Below, piece after piece: positions 44,355 through 54,465 of a DNA stretch of 64,000 nt. Position numbers and translations under genes: made by a program. The notes beneath the pieces were generated by a model. That model saw only the letters and a program-made list of their open reading frames with translations. It had not been told where the DNA came from and searched no databases. Source of the stretch: Nocardia arizonensis (GTDB taxonomy: Bacteria; Actinomycetota; Actinomycetes; Mycobacteriales; Mycobacteriaceae); assembly GCF_001310275.1 (NCBI RefSeq), contig NZ_LGYZ01000067.1, positions 124,001 through 188,000 of the forward strand. Reading direction: 5' to 3'. The first letter of the stretch is position 1, and each line of letters begins with the position of its first letter.

Positions 44355-44729
44355 ATGGCACAGATCCGCGATGTGGTCGAGCAGTACGTCAAACTGGTCG
44401 GCTCGGGTCCGACCGAGCAGATCGTCGATCTCTACGCCCCCGACGCCGTCGTCGAAGACCCCATCGGCACCGAGCCACGCCGCGGCCACGCCGCCATCCG
44501 CGAGTTCTACGAGGTCATCGCCAACCTCGAGCGCGAAACCGAACTGCGCCCGGAGACCGTGCGGATCGCGGGCAACCACGCCGCCTTCATGTTCAGCCTG
44601 GTCACGAAATTCGGCGACAACCGCCTGACCATCACACCGATCGACGTCATGGAATTCGACGACGAGGGCCGGATCACGAGTATGCGCGCCTACTGGGGCC
44701 AGGACGACATGGTCACCGAAACCGTCTGA
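44355..44729 (+). CDS. Ketosteroid-isomerase-like (SnoaL/NTF2-fold) protein
   Basis: 124 residues: MAQIRDVVEQYVKLVGSG start, DLYAPDAVVEDPIGTEPRRG and REFYEVIANLE, typical of steroid delta-isomerase-like NTF2 proteins. Asp/Tyr catalytic positions cannot be confirmed by eye. ATG 44355 has AGGAG 6-10 bases upstream. The KstR-type operator immediately upstream places it in the steroid catabolic regulon, consistent with a delta5-3-ketosteroid isomerase, although a non-steroid SnoaL function is possible. Confidence 0.8.
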   Translation: MAQIRDVVEQYVKLVGSGPTEQIVDLYAPDAVVEDPIGTEPRRGHAAIREFYEVIANLERETELRPETVRIAGNHAAFMFSLVTKFGDNRLTITPIDVMEFDDEGRITSMRAYWGQDDMVTETV

Positions 44730-44739
44730 TACGCCTCGC

Positions 44740-45144
44740 TCAGGCCGTATCCAGCACCGCCGCCGCGAGATCGGGCACCCGCTCGAAGACCGCCGCATCG
44801 TCGGCGACCTCGAGCACCCGGTCGACACACAGCGGACCGGCCACCAACCACAGCCGTCGACCGGTGCGTCCGACTCGCTCGCGGGCCTCGATCAGCACGT
44901 GCAGTCCGGCGACGCCGAAGAACAGCACACCCGACAGATCGAGCACGACGGTCGGGGCCCCGGCATGGACCGCTACGGACAAAGCCCTGCGCAATACGTC
45001 CGCGGTGTAGAGATCGACCTCCCCCGCGACGGCGCACAGGGTCACCCTGCTGCCCGGGGCGGTGACGGAAACCTGTAGCCGGTCATGCGGGCCGAATCGT
45101 CGTTCGGTGCGAGGGAGTCGAGTGGTGGTGCTGACGGTCGACAT
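44740..45144 (-). CDS. STAS-domain anti-sigma-factor-antagonist-like protein
   Basis: 134 residues with the STAS fold: LCAVAGEVDLYTADVLRRAL and VVLDLSGVLFFGVAGLHVL. In anti-anti-sigma factors the second motif carries DSSG with the phosphorylatable serine; here the corresponding residues are Gly77-Val78-Ala79-Gly80, so phosphorylation by an anti-sigma kinase at that site is impossible. It may be constitutively active, a pseudo-sensor or have another partner. No anti-sigma kinase gene is adjacent. A sigma-B-like promoter lies about 90 bases upstream. Confidence 0.85.
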   Translation of the reverse strand: MSTVSTTTRLPRTERRFGPHDRLQVSVTAPGSRVTLCAVAGEVDLYTADVLRRALSVAVHAGAPTVVLDLSGVLFFGVAGLHVLIEARERVGRTGRRLWLVAGPLCVDRVLEVADDAAVFERVPDLAAAVLDTA

Positions 45145-45230
45145 GAGGACCCCGGTCCTGTCGCGCGCAGCCCGGAGATGACCGGTACCGGCGAGAAATG
45201 GCGGGCTGGCTACTCAACCCTCGATAAGGC

Positions 45231-45257
45231 ATACCCGTTTCTCGGCCCGCTACACAC
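45231..45257 (-). promoter_or_regulatory. Possible sigma-B/F-type promoter of the STAS gene
   Basis: On the minus strand GTGT (45255-45252) and GGGTAT (45236-45231) are spaced by 15 bases, fitting the Streptomyces sigma-B consensus GNNT-N14-16-GGGTA(C/T). It would start transcription about 80 bases before the STAS ATG. The -35 is weak, so the call is tentative. Confidence 0.4.
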
Positions 45258-45348
45258 ATCGACCGTGTCCGACGCGACACACCCCGGAACGGCCCGCGGC
45301 CCGGCGGGTCCGAGAACACACCGGGCCGAGATCCGAAGGACAGCCGTG

Positions 45349-46629
45349 CTAGGCGGACTTCTCGCGGCGCTCCGTGCGCTGCGCCTTGCGCGGCACGATG
45401 GTCGGCAGCACGTTCTCGGTCACCGTGTCGGCGTTCACGACCACCTTGGCGACATCGTCGCGGCTGGGGATGTCGTACATCACCGGCAGCAGGACTTCCT
45501 CCATGATGGCGCGCAGACCGCGCGCGCCCGTACCACGCAGAATGGCCTGGTCCGCGATGGCCTCGAGCGCGTCCTGGGTGAACTCGAGTTCGACCCCGTC
45601 CATCTCGAACAGCCTGATGTACTGCTTGACCAGGGCGTTCTTGGGCTCCGACAGGATCTTGACCAGTGAATCCTTGTCCAGATTGGTCACCGAGGCCACG
45701 ACCGGCAGGCGGCCGATGAATTCGGGGATAAGACCGAACTTGATCAGATCCTCGGGCATGACGTCGGCGAAGTGGTCGGTGGTGTCGATCTCGGCCTTGG
45801 AGCGCACCTCCGCGCCGAAACCGATGCCGCGGTGGCCGGTACGGTCGGAGATGATCTTCTCGAGTCCGGCGAACGCGCCCGCCACGATGAACAGCACGTT
45901 CGTGGTGTCGATCTGGATGAACTCCTGGTGCGGATGCTTGCGCCCGCCCTGCGGCGGCACACTCGCCTGGGTGCCCTCCAGGATCTTCAGCAGCGCCTGC
46001 TGCACACCCTCCCCGGAGACGTCGCGGGTAATCGACGGGTTCTCGCTCTTGCGCGCGATCTTGTCGACCTCATCGATGTAGATGATGCCGGTTTCGGCGC
46101 GCTTGACGTCGTAGTCGGCGGCCTGGATCAGCTTGAGCAGGATGTTCTCGACATCCTCGCCGACATAGCCCGCCTCGGTGAGCGCGGTGGCGTCCGCGAT
46201 GGCGAACGGAACGTTGAGCATCTTCGCCAGCGTCTGCGCGAGATAGGTCTTACCGCAGCCGGTGGGGCCGAGCATGAGGATATTGGACTTCGTCAGCTCG
46301 ACTGTCTCACCGCGACTGTCACGGCCCTTGTCACCGGCCTGAATGCGCTTGTAGTGGTTGTAGACGGCCACGGCGAGCGTGCGCTTGGCGGTGTCCTGCC
46401 CGATGACGTAGTTCTCCAGGAAGTCCCGGATCTCCGCGGGCTTGGGCAGCTCGTCGAGTTTGACCTCGCTGGACTCGGCGAGCTCCTCCTCGATGATCTC
46501 GTTGCATAGATCGATGCACTCGTCGCAGATGTACACCCCAGGTCCCGCAATGAGCTTCTTGACCTGCTTCTGACTCTTTCCACAGAACGAGCACTTGAGC
46601 AGATCGCCGCCATCTCCGATGCGCGCCAT
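45349..46629 (-). CDS. clpX: ATP-dependent Clp protease ATP-binding subunit ClpX
   Basis: 426 residues: N-terminal zinc-binding domain ([17 protein letters not shown]), Walker [13 protein letters not shown], Walker [16 protein letters not shown], sensor and GYVG pore motif ([12 protein letters not shown]), and the IGF-loop region for ClpP docking. It unfolds tagged proteins for ClpP1P2. ATG 46629 begins [19 protein letters not shown] like homologues; the longer frame adds 22 unrelated codons. It is separated from clpP2 by 363 bases with its own terminator hairpin, so it is a separate unit. Confidence 0.97.
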   Translation of the reverse strand: MARIGDGGDLLKCSFCGKSQKQVKKLIAGPGVYICDECIDLCNEIIEEELAESSEVKLDELPKPAEIRDFLENYVIGQDTAKRTLAVAVYNHYKRIQAGDKGRDSRGETVELTKSNILMLGPTGCGKTYLAQTLAKMLNVPFAIADATALTEAGYVGEDVENILLKLIQAADYDVKRAETGIIYIDEVDKIARKSENPSITRDVSGEGVQQALLKILEGTQASVPPQGGRKHPHQEFIQIDTTNVLFIVAGAFAGLEKIISDRTGHRGIGFGAEVRSKAEIDTTDHFADVMPEDLIKFGLIPEFIGRLPVVASVTNLDKDSLVKILSEPKNALVKQYIRLFEMDGVELEFTQDALEAIADQAILRGTGARGLRAIMEEVLLPVMYDIPSRDDVAKVVVNADTVTENVLPTIVPRKAQRTERREKSA

Positions 46630-46888
46630 CTCGTGGGTCCCTACTTCCTTGTCCGCGTGCAACCATCCGTCCAGGTCACAGGCTATCCGCCGCACCCGGG
46701 TGTATTAACGAACACTTCGAGCTTGTCGGGCGGGTCGAGCTACGCCGTCAACCGGGAGCAAAAGGTTCCTAGGTCGACCGTACCCGGTGAGGTCGACGGA
46801 GGTCGACAACTCGAGCATGTTTCTCGCCCGCGTTGTGCGAGTTCTCACCGCGCGGCGCCACGCCTACCGTGAGAAACGACCGTGTCGT

Positions 46889-46937
46889 GAGATCCGGCCG
46901 GACGGCTCGTCGGCGACGAAACGCCCGGCCGGATCTC
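46889..46937. terminator. Long terminator-like hairpin between clpP2 and clpX
   Basis: A perfect 13-bp inverted repeat, GAGATCCGGCCGG and CCGGCCGGATCTC, encloses a 23-base loop that itself can pair (TCGTC-GGC-GACGA). It lies 56 bases after the clpP2 stop. No T-run follows on either strand, the I-shaped type common in mycobacteria. The rest of 46630-46992 holds three GTCGAC elements (about 46772-46808) and the clpX promoter, not resolved further. Confidence 0.6.
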
Positions 46938-46992
46938 CCTGACATAAAGCAACTTAGGAGTTCCCGCCGCCGCGCGACAGCGGAATCGCGCC

Positions 46993-47628
46993 TTACTTCT
47001 GCGCGCTGAGCTTACGGTAGCCGAACACCTGGTCGATGATCCCGTACTCCTTGGCGTCCTCGGCCGTCAGGATCTTGTCGCGATCGGTGTCCTTGCGGAT
47101 CTCCTCGGCGCTGCGCCCGGTGTGGTTGGCGAGCGTGGATTCCATGAGCCTGCGCATGCGCTCGATCTCGGCCGCCTGGATCTCGAGATCGGAGACCTGC
47201 CCCTGGATACCCGAGAGCGCGGGCTGGTGGATGAGCACCCGGGCGTTGGGCAGGCAGGCCCGCTTGCCCGGCGCGCCGGCCGCCAGCAGGATGGCCGCGG
47301 CGGAGGCGGCCTGTCCGAGGCAGACGGTGACGACGTCGGCGCGGACGTACTGCATGGTGTCGTAGATCGCCATCAGCGCGGTGAACGAGCCGCCGGGCGA
47401 ATTGATGTACATGGTGATGTCGCGATCGGGATCCTGCGACTCGAGCACCAGCAACTGGGCCATGATGTCGTTGGCCGAGACATCGTCCACCTGGTTGCCG
47501 AGGAAGATGATGCGCTCCTCGAACAGCTTGTTGTACGGGTCGGAGGTCTTGACGCCGTAGGTGGTCTGCTCGGTGAACTGGGGCAGGATGTAGCGCGCGT
47601 GCGGCCCCTGCGCGATCGGATTGGCCAT
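46993..47628 (-). CDS. clpP2: ATP-dependent Clp protease proteolytic subunit ClpP2
   Basis: 211 residues: [31 protein letters not shown], the catalytic serine in [16 protein letters not shown] and histidine in [11 protein letters not shown]. It forms the second ring of the ClpP1P2 tetradecamer. ATG 47628 ([16 protein letters not shown]) has GGAGACGAAG upstream, so the TTG at 47640 is unlikely. It follows clpP1 with 60 bases between, in one transcript. Confidence 0.96.
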   Translation of the reverse strand: MANPIAQGPHARYILPQFTEQTTYGVKTSDPYNKLFEERIIFLGNQVDDVSANDIMAQLLVLESQDPDRDITMYINSPGGSFTALMAIYDTMQYVRADVVTVCLGQAASAAAILLAAGAPGKRACLPNARVLIHQPALSGIQGQVSDLEIQAAEIERMRRLMESTLANHTGRSAEEIRKDTDRDKILTAEDAKEYGIIDQVFGYRKLSAQK

Positions 47629-47688
47629 CTTCGTCTCCAAAGTCTGTGTGAGTGAACGGGTTCGAGCGATTCGTCGCCGGGCCGGCTG

Positions 47689-48276
47689 CTAGCTGCCCGA
47701 ACCGTTCGCCTGATTCGCGTGGCTCACCACGTGGTCGATGAAGCCGTACTCCAGCGCCTGCGCCGCGGTGAACCAGCGGTCGCGGTCGGCATCGGCGGTG
47801 ACCTGCTCGATGGACTTGCCCGTGTGCTGCGCCTGCAATTCGTTCAACTCACGCTTGGTGTGGGCGAACTGCTCGGCCATGATCGCGATGTCCGCGGCCG
47901 AGCCGCCGATACCCGCCGAGGGCTGGTGCATCATGATGCGGGCGTGCGGCAGCGCGTAGCGCTTGCCCTTGGTGCCCGCGGTGAGCAGGAACTGCCCCAT
48001 CGAGGCCGCCAGACCCATACCGACGGTGCGGATGTCGCATTCGGCGAACTGCATCGTGTCGTAGATCGCCATACCCGCCGTCACCGAACCGCCGGGCGAG
48101 TTGATGTACAGGGAGATGTCGCGGGTCGGGTCCTCCGCCGAGAGCAGCAGGATCTGCGCGCACAGCTTGTTGGCGATGTCGTCGTCGACCTGGGTGCCGA
48201 GGAAGATGATGCGCTCACGCAGCAGGCGCTCGTAGACCGAATCACTGAGGTTGAGGCCAGCAGTGGGGGAACTCAT
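47689..48276 (-). CDS. clpP1: ATP-dependent Clp protease proteolytic subunit ClpP1
   Basis: 195 residues: [36 protein letters not shown] with the catalytic serine, and [13 protein letters not shown] with the histidine. ATG 48276 ([18 protein letters not shown]) aligns with homologues and has CAGGGG about 6 bases upstream; in-frame starts at 48297 and 48303 are also open. It is the promoter-proximal gene of clpP1-clpP2. Confidence 0.95.
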   Translation of the reverse strand: MSSPTAGLNLSDSVYERLLRERIIFLGTQVDDDIANKLCAQILLLSAEDPTRDISLYINSPGGSVTAGMAIYDTMQFAECDIRTVGMGLAASMGQFLLTAGTKGKRYALPHARIMMHQPSAGIGGSAADIAIMAEQFAHTKRELNELQAQHTGKSIEQVTADADRDRWFTAAQALEYGFIDHVVSHANQANGSGS

Positions 48277-48349
48277 GACGACCCCTGCCTTGTTCATTGT
48301 CACGGATACCTGCCTTCTCTTCTCACCGGCTCGTGGTTACAAGCAAAGC

Positions 48350-48373
48350 GTTCATTGCCACGTTCATTGCCAC
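48350..48373 (-). repeat. 12-bp tandem duplication in the clpP1 leader
   Basis: GTGGCAATGAAC occurs twice in tandem on the minus strand, about 75-100 bases before clpP1. It lies in a short frame ([16 protein letters not shown] then stop) that could be an upstream open reading frame, or just a duplication. Confidence 0.6.
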
Positions 48374-48422
48374 ACAGCCCTGACTCTTCGCTCTCTTCGT
48401 TGTCACAAACAGTAACGAAGCA

Positions 48423-48450
48423 GGGCGGTGCCGAACTCCCGGCACCGCCC
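48423..48450 (-). terminator. Terminator between tig and clpP1
   Basis: A perfect 11-bp stem, GGGCGGTGCCG and CGGCACCGCCC with a 6-base loop, 120 bases after the tig stop. The tail on the plus strand is TTCTTC and on the minus TGCTTCGTT, so it is only moderately T-rich. Confidence 0.6.
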
Positions 48451-48569
48451 TTCTTCGCTCACAGCGCAAATTCACTCGCGTCGACCTGCGCTGCGTGCGA
48501 GGACGCGGTGTGCGCAATGTTCACCGGCCACGTCCCCGCGCTGATCCTCCGCGGATCCCGGCGGCGCTT

Positions 48570-49949
48570 CTATTCGGCCGAAACGGCTGCCGACTCGTCG
48601 GCGATCTCGGCGTCCGCCTCGGAATCGTCACGGCCACCGAACATTTCGGCGGTGTCGACGACCTCGCCATTGGAGTCGACGACCTTGACCTGCCCGACCA
48701 CACCCGCCAGCGCCTTGCCGCGGCGCACGTCGGCGAAGATGGCGCCGAGCTGGCCCGCCTGCTGGACCTGCTGGATGAACTGCTCCGGCGACAGTCCGTA
48801 GCGCTGGGACTGGAACAGGATGCGCTCGGTGAGCTCGTCCTGACCGACCTGGGTGTTCTCCGCCTCGGCGATCGCGTCGAGCAGCAGCTGGGTCTTGACC
48901 GACTTCTCCGCGGCTTCCTTGGTGTCGCGGTCGAACTCCTCGCGGCTGCTGCCCTGTGCCTCGAGCGCCTCGGCCAGTTTGGCGTCGTCGTGGTCGAATC
49001 CGTGCACCGCGTCATGGGTCACGGCTTCGATCTCGGCCTGCACCACGGCTTCGGGCAGCGGCACCTCGACCTTTTCCAGCAGGGTCTCGAGCACCTTGTC
49101 GCGGATGGCGCCCGCCTGCTCGACCTTCTTGACCCGCTCGACGCGGCTCTTGAGATCGTCCTTCAGCTCCTCGAGGGTGTCGAATTCCGAAGCCAGCTGG
49201 GCGAATTCGTCATCGGCCTCGGGCAGCTCACGCTCCTTGACGCTCTGCACGGTGACGGTGATGACGGCATCCTTGCCCGCGTGCTCGCCCGCGACCAGGT
49301 TCGAGGTGAACTCCGCGGACTCGCCCGCGGACAGTCCGACCACCGCCTCGTCCAGGCCCTCGATGAGCTGACCCGAGCCGACCTCGTGCGACAGACCGGT
49401 GGTGGACGCGTCGGCCACCTCCTCGCCGTCGACCGTCGCGGACAGGTCGATGGAGACGAAATCGCCGTTCCGTACGGCGCGTTCGACACCGGTCAGGGTG
49501 CCGAAGCGCTGGCGCAGCGACTCGAGCTGGTCGTCGATATCGGAATCCTCGACGGTGTACGCGTCGACGGTGATCTCGATGTCGTCGTAGGAGGGCAGCG
49601 TGATCTCCGGCCGCACGTCCACCTCGGCGGTGAAGGCGAGCTCCTGGCCGTCCTCGATCTTGGTGATCTCGATCTCCGGCTGCCCGATGACCTTCACCTC
49701 GGAGGTGGTCACGGCCTCGCTGTAGCGGCCCGGCAGCGCGTCGTTGACGACCTGCTCGAGGATGGCGCCGCGGCCGAGACGGGCCTCGAGGAGTTTGGCC
49801 GGCGCCTTGCCCGGACGGAAGCCCGGGATGCGAACCTGCTTGGCGAGCGCCTTGTAGGCGCGATCGAAGTCCGGCTTCAGTTCCTCGAAGGGCACCTCGA
49901 CATTGATCCTGACCCGGGTCGGGCTCAGCTGCTCGACGGTGCTCTTCAC
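48570..49949 (-). CDS. tig: Trigger factor
   Basis: 459 residues: ribosome-binding N-terminal domain ([36 protein letters not shown] with the FRxGKxP ribosome motif), PPIase domain ([14 protein letters not shown], about 160-245) and C-terminal chaperone arms, ending in an acidic tail. It holds nascent chains at the exit tunnel. GTG 49949 is the start: AAGGAG is 7 bases before it and the sequence then begins exactly like mycobacterial Tig; ATG 49955 is too close to the ribosome site. Confidence 0.96.
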   Translation of the reverse strand: MKSTVEQLSPTRVRINVEVPFEELKPDFDRAYKALAKQVRIPGFRPGKAPAKLLEARLGRGAILEQVVNDALPGRYSEAVTTSEVKVIGQPEIEITKIEDGQELAFTAEVDVRPEITLPSYDDIEITVDAYTVEDSDIDDQLESLRQRFGTLTGVERAVRNGDFVSIDLSATVDGEEVADASTTGLSHEVGSGQLIEGLDEAVVGLSAGESAEFTSNLVAGEHAGKDAVITVTVQSVKERELPEADDEFAQLASEFDTLEELKDDLKSRVERVKKVEQAGAIRDKVLETLLEKVEVPLPEAVVQAEIEAVTHDAVHGFDHDDAKLAEALEAQGSSREEFDRDTKEAAEKSVKTQLLLDAIAEAENTQVGQDELTERILFQSQRYGLSPEQFIQQVQQAGQLGAIFADVRRGKALAGVVGQVKVVDSNGEVVDTAEMFGGRDDSEADAEIADESAAVSAE

Positions 49950-50181
49950 GGACATGCTCCTTGTTCGTCGTTCGGTTCGGTATTCGTGCTTGTCGTCATT
50001 CGTGCTGGTCATCCGGGTAGTCGCCATTCGGCGGGCGCCGACCGCGCACCCCGGACCCGGAATGTGGGGCGAACGCCGCTACGTGCCGACCGGGCGGCGG
50101 GCATTCGTGGCCCGCGCACCCTGATGTACGCATCCCGACCAGGGTAGTTGACCGGCGGGGAGGCGCTGCAATCGGCCGTGC

Positions 50182-50763
50182 TCAGTTGCCGACGGCCACC
50201 GCGTCGGTCACGAAGACCAGCGTCTCGTTGGGTTTGATGCCATTTCCGCCCTTGCCGTAGCCAAGGTCGGGCGGGATGATCAGCAGCCGCCTGGTGCCCT
50301 TTTGCACGCCGTCGAGCCCCTGTTCCCAGCCGGGGATGACCTGGCCGGCCCCCAGGGTGAGCGGGAACGGCTTGCCTCGGTCGAAGGAACTGTCGAGTTT
50401 CTTGCCGTCCGACCACGTCACCAGGCTGTAGTTCATGGTGAGCTGCTGTCCGGCCGCCGCGCCGGGCCCGCTGCCGGTGACGAGATCCTTGACCACGAGT
50501 TTCGTGGGCGGATCGCAGTCGGTGGGCAGTTCGATCTTCGGGTTCTCGCCGAATCCGCCGGTAACCTTGACGTCCTCGGCGGCGCACGCACGGCCGTGTG
50601 ACTTCGTGGCGGGGGCCGCCGACGAGGCGGCGGCGGCGGCCGCGCTCGACCGCGTCGAGGACGGCGTCGAGGAGGTCGAATCGTCGCTCGATCCGCAGGC
50701 GCTCAGTGCGACCGCCACCGCGACGACAGCGCCGACTCCCATGATCCTGCCGAGTTTTCGCAT
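50182..50763 (-). CDS. Lipoprotein with FKBP-type peptidyl-prolyl isomerase domain
   Basis: 193 residues. MRKLGRIMGVGAVVAVAVAL then SACGSS is a lipoprotein signal with the lipidation cysteine near residue 23, followed by a Ser/Ala/Thr linker and an FKBP domain (SFDRGKPFPLTLGAGQVIPG, LLIIPPDLGYGKGG). It would catalyse proline isomerisation outside the membrane, aiding folding of exported proteins. ATG 50763 is the only start that gives a proper signal peptide. It lies upstream of tig on the same strand, with a 232-base gap between. Confidence 0.92.
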   Translation of the reverse strand: MRKLGRIMGVGAVVAVAVALSACGSSDDSTSSTPSSTRSSAAAAAASSAAPATKSHGRACAAEDVKVTGGFGENPKIELPTDCDPPTKLVVKDLVTGSGPGAAAGQQLTMNYSLVTWSDGKKLDSSFDRGKPFPLTLGAGQVIPGWEQGLDGVQKGTRRLLIIPPDLGYGKGGNGIKPNETLVFVTDAVAVGN

Positions 50764-50918
50764 GCGGCGCACCCTAGGCCAAGCCGGCGCGCCGCGACCC
50801 ACCCGCCCCGGCTCGGTAGGCTTGCGCAGGATTCCTCATCGGACGTACCCGAGCGCGGCCAGGGCCGATCGCGAGCGGGGCGACCGCGACATATCCCGGC
50901 GTGAGGAGAAGTGGGCAG

Positions 50919-53399
50919 ATGACCCAGACCACTCGGATGGCGAGCGCCGGGGGCGACACCTCGGCCGATAACGTGAACAGCAGCGGTGGCCGGACCATCG
51001 CGCCCGAATCCTATGTGCTGGCCGATGTCCCCGGTCCGCTCGAACTCGCGCAACTCGCGACCGTGGACGCCTGGTGGCGCGCGGCGAACTATCTCGCGGT
51101 GGGCCAGATCTACCTCATGGCCAATCCGCTGCTGCGCGAACCGTTGCGCCCCGAGCACATCAAGCCGCGGCTGCTCGGCCACTTCGGCACGGTGCCCGGA
51201 CTGAACCTGGTGTGGGTGCACGCCAACCGCGCGATCCGGCAGCGCGATCTGAACGCGGTCTTCGTGGCGGGCCCGGGGCACGGCGGCCCCGGGCCGAACG
51301 CCTGCGCGTGGCTGGAGGGCACCTACTCGGAGCTCTATAGCCATATCCCGCGCGACGCCGACGGCATGGGCGCGCTGTTCGCCCAGTTCTCCTTCCCCGG
51401 CGGTGTGCCGAGCCACTGCGCGCCAGAGACCCCCGGCTCCTTCCACGAGGGCGGCGAACTGGGTTACTCACTGCTGCACGCCTACGGCGCGGCGCTGGAC
51501 AATCCCGATCTCACCGTGTTCTGCGTGATCGGCGACGGCGAGGCGGAAACCGGTCCGCTTGCGGCCAGTTGGCACGCCAACAAGTTTCTCAATCCTCGCC
51601 GCGACGGCGCGGTGCTGCCGATTCTGGCGCTCAACGAGTACAAGATCGCCAATCCGACCCTGCTCGCGCGCATCCCCGAGACCGACCTGCTCTCGCTGCT
51701 GCGCGGCTACGGCTACGAACCGGTCCTGGTCGCGGGCGACGATCCGTCCCGCGTGCACCAGGCCATGGCCGCGGCGGTCGACACCTGCCTGGATCGCATA
51801 CACACGATCCAGGCCACCGCCCGCGACGGCGGCGATATCGTCTGTCCCCGCTGGCCGATGATCGTGCTGCGCACGCCCAAGGGCTGGACCTGCCCGCCCG
51901 TGGTGGACGGCGACCGGGTCGAGGGCACCTTCCGCGCGCACCAGGTTCCGCTGCCCGCCGCGCGCACCGACGACAGCCACCGCGCGGTGCTGGAACAGTG
52001 GCTGCGTTCGTACCGGCCGGAGGAACTGTTCGACGAATCCGGCGCCCCGGTCGGGGAACTGATCGATCTGGTGCCCGTCGGCACCCGGCGGATGAGCGCC
52101 AATCCGATCGCCAACGGCGGCACCGTGGTCCGTGACCTGCGCCTGCCGGACTGGCGCGACCACGGCGTCGAGGTCGACGCGCCCGGGGCGGCCGATCACG
52201 AGGCGACCCGGGTGCTCGGCGGCTGGCTGCGCGAGGTCACCCGGGCCAATGCCGACAACTTCCTCACCTTCGCCCCCGACGAATTGGCCAGCAATCGGCT
52301 ACAGGACATCCTCGAGGTGACCGGACGCGACTGGCAGGCCGAAATCGATCCTCGCGACGTGAAACTCGATCGCGCGGGTCGGGTGATCGAGGTGCTGTCC
52401 GAGCACATGTGCCAGGGTCTGCTGGAGGGCTATCTGCTCACCGGCAGACACGGCGTGTTCACCTGCTACGAGGCGTTCATCCACATCGTCGACGCCATGT
52501 TCAACCAGCACGCCAAATGGCTCGACGCCAGCGCGGGCGTACCGTGGCGGGCCCCCATACCCAGCCTCAACTATCTGCTGTCCTCCCACGTGTGGCGGCA
52601 GGACCACAATGGGTTCACCCATCAGGATCCGGGTTTCCTCGATGTGGTGCTGAACAAGAAGCCCGAGATCGTCCGGGTCTATCTGCCGCCGGACGCCAAT
52701 ACGTTGCTGTCCACCTACGACCACTGTCTGCGGTCGCGCCACCATGTCAATGTGGTGGTCGCGGGCAAACAGCCGCAGCCGGACTGGCTTTCGGTATCCG
52801 ATGCGGCGGCGCACTGCGCGCGCGGCGTCGGTATCTGGGACTGGGCCTGTAACAACGACGAGGCGGGCACGAGTCCGGATGTCGTGCTGGCCTGCGCGGG
52901 CGACGTGCCGACCCTCGAGACGCTGGCCGCCGCGGCGATACTGCGCGATCGACTGCCCGACCTGCGGGTCCGGGTGGTCAATGTGATCGACCTGATGCGA
53001 CTGCTGCCCGCCGAGGAACATCCGCACGGTCTGCCCGACCGGGAATTCGACACCCTGTTCACCCGCGACCGCCCGGTGATCTTCGCCTTCCACGGCTATC
53101 CGTGGTTGGTGCACCGGCTGACCTACCGGCGCACCAACCACTCCGAGATCCACGTGCGTGGTTACAAGGAGAACGGCACCACCACAACGCCGTTCGACAT
53201 GGTCATGCTCAACGACCTTGATCGGTACCACCTGGTCATGGATGTGATCGACCGGGTGCCGACCCTGCGCGAGAAGGCCGCGGGGCTGCGCCAGGAGATG
53301 GTCGACGCGCGCTGGACCGCGCGCGCGTGGACCCGCGAGTACGGCGCGGACATCCCGGTCGTCGCGGACTGGCGCTGGCCCGATCCCGCGCGGGGGTGA
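50919..53399 (+). CDS. xfp: Xylulose-5-phosphate/fructose-6-phosphate phosphoketolase
   Basis: 826 residues, the normal length. [27 protein letters not shown] and [14 protein letters not shown] are the thiamine-diphosphate-binding and phosphoketolase signatures. It cleaves xylulose 5-phosphate (and often fructose 6-phosphate) with phosphate to acetyl phosphate and a shorter sugar phosphate, offering a carbon-saving route to acetyl units. ATG 50919 has GAGGAGAAG 8-16 bases upstream. It is a single-gene unit. Confidence 0.96.
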   Translation: MTQTTRMASAGGDTSADNVNSSGGRTIAPESYVLADVPGPLELAQLATVDAWWRAANYLAVGQIYLMANPLLREPLRPEHIKPRLLGHFGTVPGLNLVWVHANRAIRQRDLNAVFVAGPGHGGPGPNACAWLEGTYSELYSHIPRDADGMGALFAQFSFPGGVPSHCAPETPGSFHEGGELGYSLLHAYGAALDNPDLTVFCVIGDGEAETGPLAASWHANKFLNPRRDGAVLPILALNEYKIANPTLLARIPETDLLSLLRGYGYEPVLVAGDDPSRVHQAMAAAVDTCLDRIHTIQATARDGGDIVCPRWPMIVLRTPKGWTCPPVVDGDRVEGTFRAHQVPLPAARTDDSHRAVLEQWLRSYRPEELFDESGAPVGELIDLVPVGTRRMSANPIANGGTVVRDLRLPDWRDHGVEVDAPGAADHEATRVLGGWLREVTRANADNFLTFAPDELASNRLQDILEVTGRDWQAEIDPRDVKLDRAGRVIEVLSEHMCQGLLEGYLLTGRHGVFTCYEAFIHIVDAMFNQHAKWLDASAGVPWRAPIPSLNYLLSSHVWRQDHNGFTHQDPGFLDVVLNKKPEIVRVYLPPDANTLLSTYDHCLRSRHHVNVVVAGKQPQPDWLSVSDAAAHCARGVGIWDWACNNDEAGTSPDVVLACAGDVPTLETLAAAAILRDRLPDLRVRVVNVIDLMRLLPAEEHPHGLPDREFDTLFTRDRPVIFAFHGYPWLVHRLTYRRTNHSEIHVRGYKENGTTTTPFDMVMLNDLDRYHLVMDVIDRVPTLREKAAGLRQEMVDARWTARAWTREYGADIPVVADWRWPDPARG

Positions 53400-53515
53400 C
53401 CGGGCGGGAGCCAGCGGCGGACGGCCGAGAACCGCGACCGCCGGGTGAATGGCACTGCTAGACTGCCGTGCTTCGAGGACTTTGGTGTCGACCAGGATCG
53501 AGGGGGCCGAAACCG

Positions 53516-53896
53516 GTGCGACCCGACGAGGCGCGAGGTGCGGAGGCCGGAGTGTACGACGCGGCGGCGGCAGGCGAGTTCAGCATGCCGGAGGGGGCGG
53601 CGCGCCGTCTGGCGGCGGCCTGTGACGCACTCGTCGACGGCCTGCGCCGGGCCAGGGCGAGCGGGACCGAACTCACCGAGGTCACCGGGTTCGCGCAACT
53701 GCCGTCGGGGCAGGCGCTGGCCCGCGGCTTCGGGGCGAAGGGGGCGCAGTACCGCGAGGTGCTGGCCGGATTGCAGGAGGCGGCTTTGCGTTTGAAGGCG
53801 GGATATCTCGCGGCGGCGGAACTGTTCGAGGAGGCCGACGCGGCCAATCGCGCGGCCATGCGGCTCACGGCCGACGAACTGGATGGCCGACTATGA
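53516..53896 (+). CDS. PE-like type VII secretion partner (paralogue of 14815 gene)
   Basis: 126 residues from GTG 53516 (AGGGGG about 11 bases upstream); GTG 53552, with GGAGG 5 bases upstream, is an equally plausible start giving 114 residues. The helical body parallels the 14815 protein and ends ELFEEADAANRAAM, where Phe replaces the Tyr of the YxxxD/E export signal. Whether this is still exported is doubtful, and it may act only as a partner. Its stop overlaps the PPE-like start (ATGA). Confidence 0.7.
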   Translation: MRPDEARGAEAGVYDAAAAGEFSMPEGAARRLAAACDALVDGLRRARASGTELTEVTGFAQLPSGQALARGFGAKGAQYREVLAGLQEAALRLKAGYLAAAELFEEADAANRAAMRLTADELDGRL

Positions 53897-54465
53897 AGCC
53901 AGAATGGCAGGAGGGCACCGACCCGCCGTACGTGCCCGACCGCGAGGCGTTCGACGCCTACACCCACGACGAGATCTGGCAGTCGGTGCGCGAGGCGCTC
54001 GACCCGGCCGCGCTCGGCCGCACCGCGGAGGGCTGGCAGGCAGGGGCGGCCACGCTGGAGCAGTTGTTCGAGACCTTCGCGGCGGCGGTGCGCCAGGAAT
54101 TCGCGGACTGGCACGGGCAGGCCGCGGAGGCGGCGCGCGAGGCCACCGAATCCTTCGTGCGCGAGGGAACCGCCGCCCAGGACGTCTGCGCCGCGGTGCA
54201 CCGACTGATGGAGACCAATGCCGTGGCGGCGCAGACGGTCCGCGACGCGATCCCGCCGCCACCGCAGCCGTACGTCCCGGATCCCGACCCCGTTCGAGAG
54301 GCCGTGGACGGCGGGCCACGCAAGATGGCGCACGATATCGCGGCCGCGACGGCCCTGGCCGACGCGCAGGACACGCTGACCTTTCTCTACAACTCGACAC
54401 TCGTGGCCTCGGGTGACGCCGTACCGGCGTTCGAGGTGCGGGTCCGAGGAGAGTATGCGCCGTGA
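53893..54465 (+). CDS. PPE/WXG-like type VII secretion substrate
   Basis: 190 residues, helical, with Trp73-His-Gly75 as the WxG turn inside FADWHGQAAEAAREATESF. It is the counterpart of the 15189 protein but has no Pro/Thr-rich tail beyond a short Pro stretch at about 120. ATG 53893 overlaps the PE-like stop, and its stop overlaps the espG-like start (GTGA), so all three are translationally coupled. Confidence 0.72.
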   Translation: MKPEWQEGTDPPYVPDREAFDAYTHDEIWQSVREALDPAALGRTAEGWQAGAATLEQLFETFAAAVRQEFADWHGQAAEAAREATESFVREGTAAQDVCAAVHRLMETNAVAAQTVRDAIPPPPQPYVPDPDPVREAVDGGPRKMAHDIAAATALADAQDTLTFLYNSTLVASGDAVPAFEVRVRGEYAP

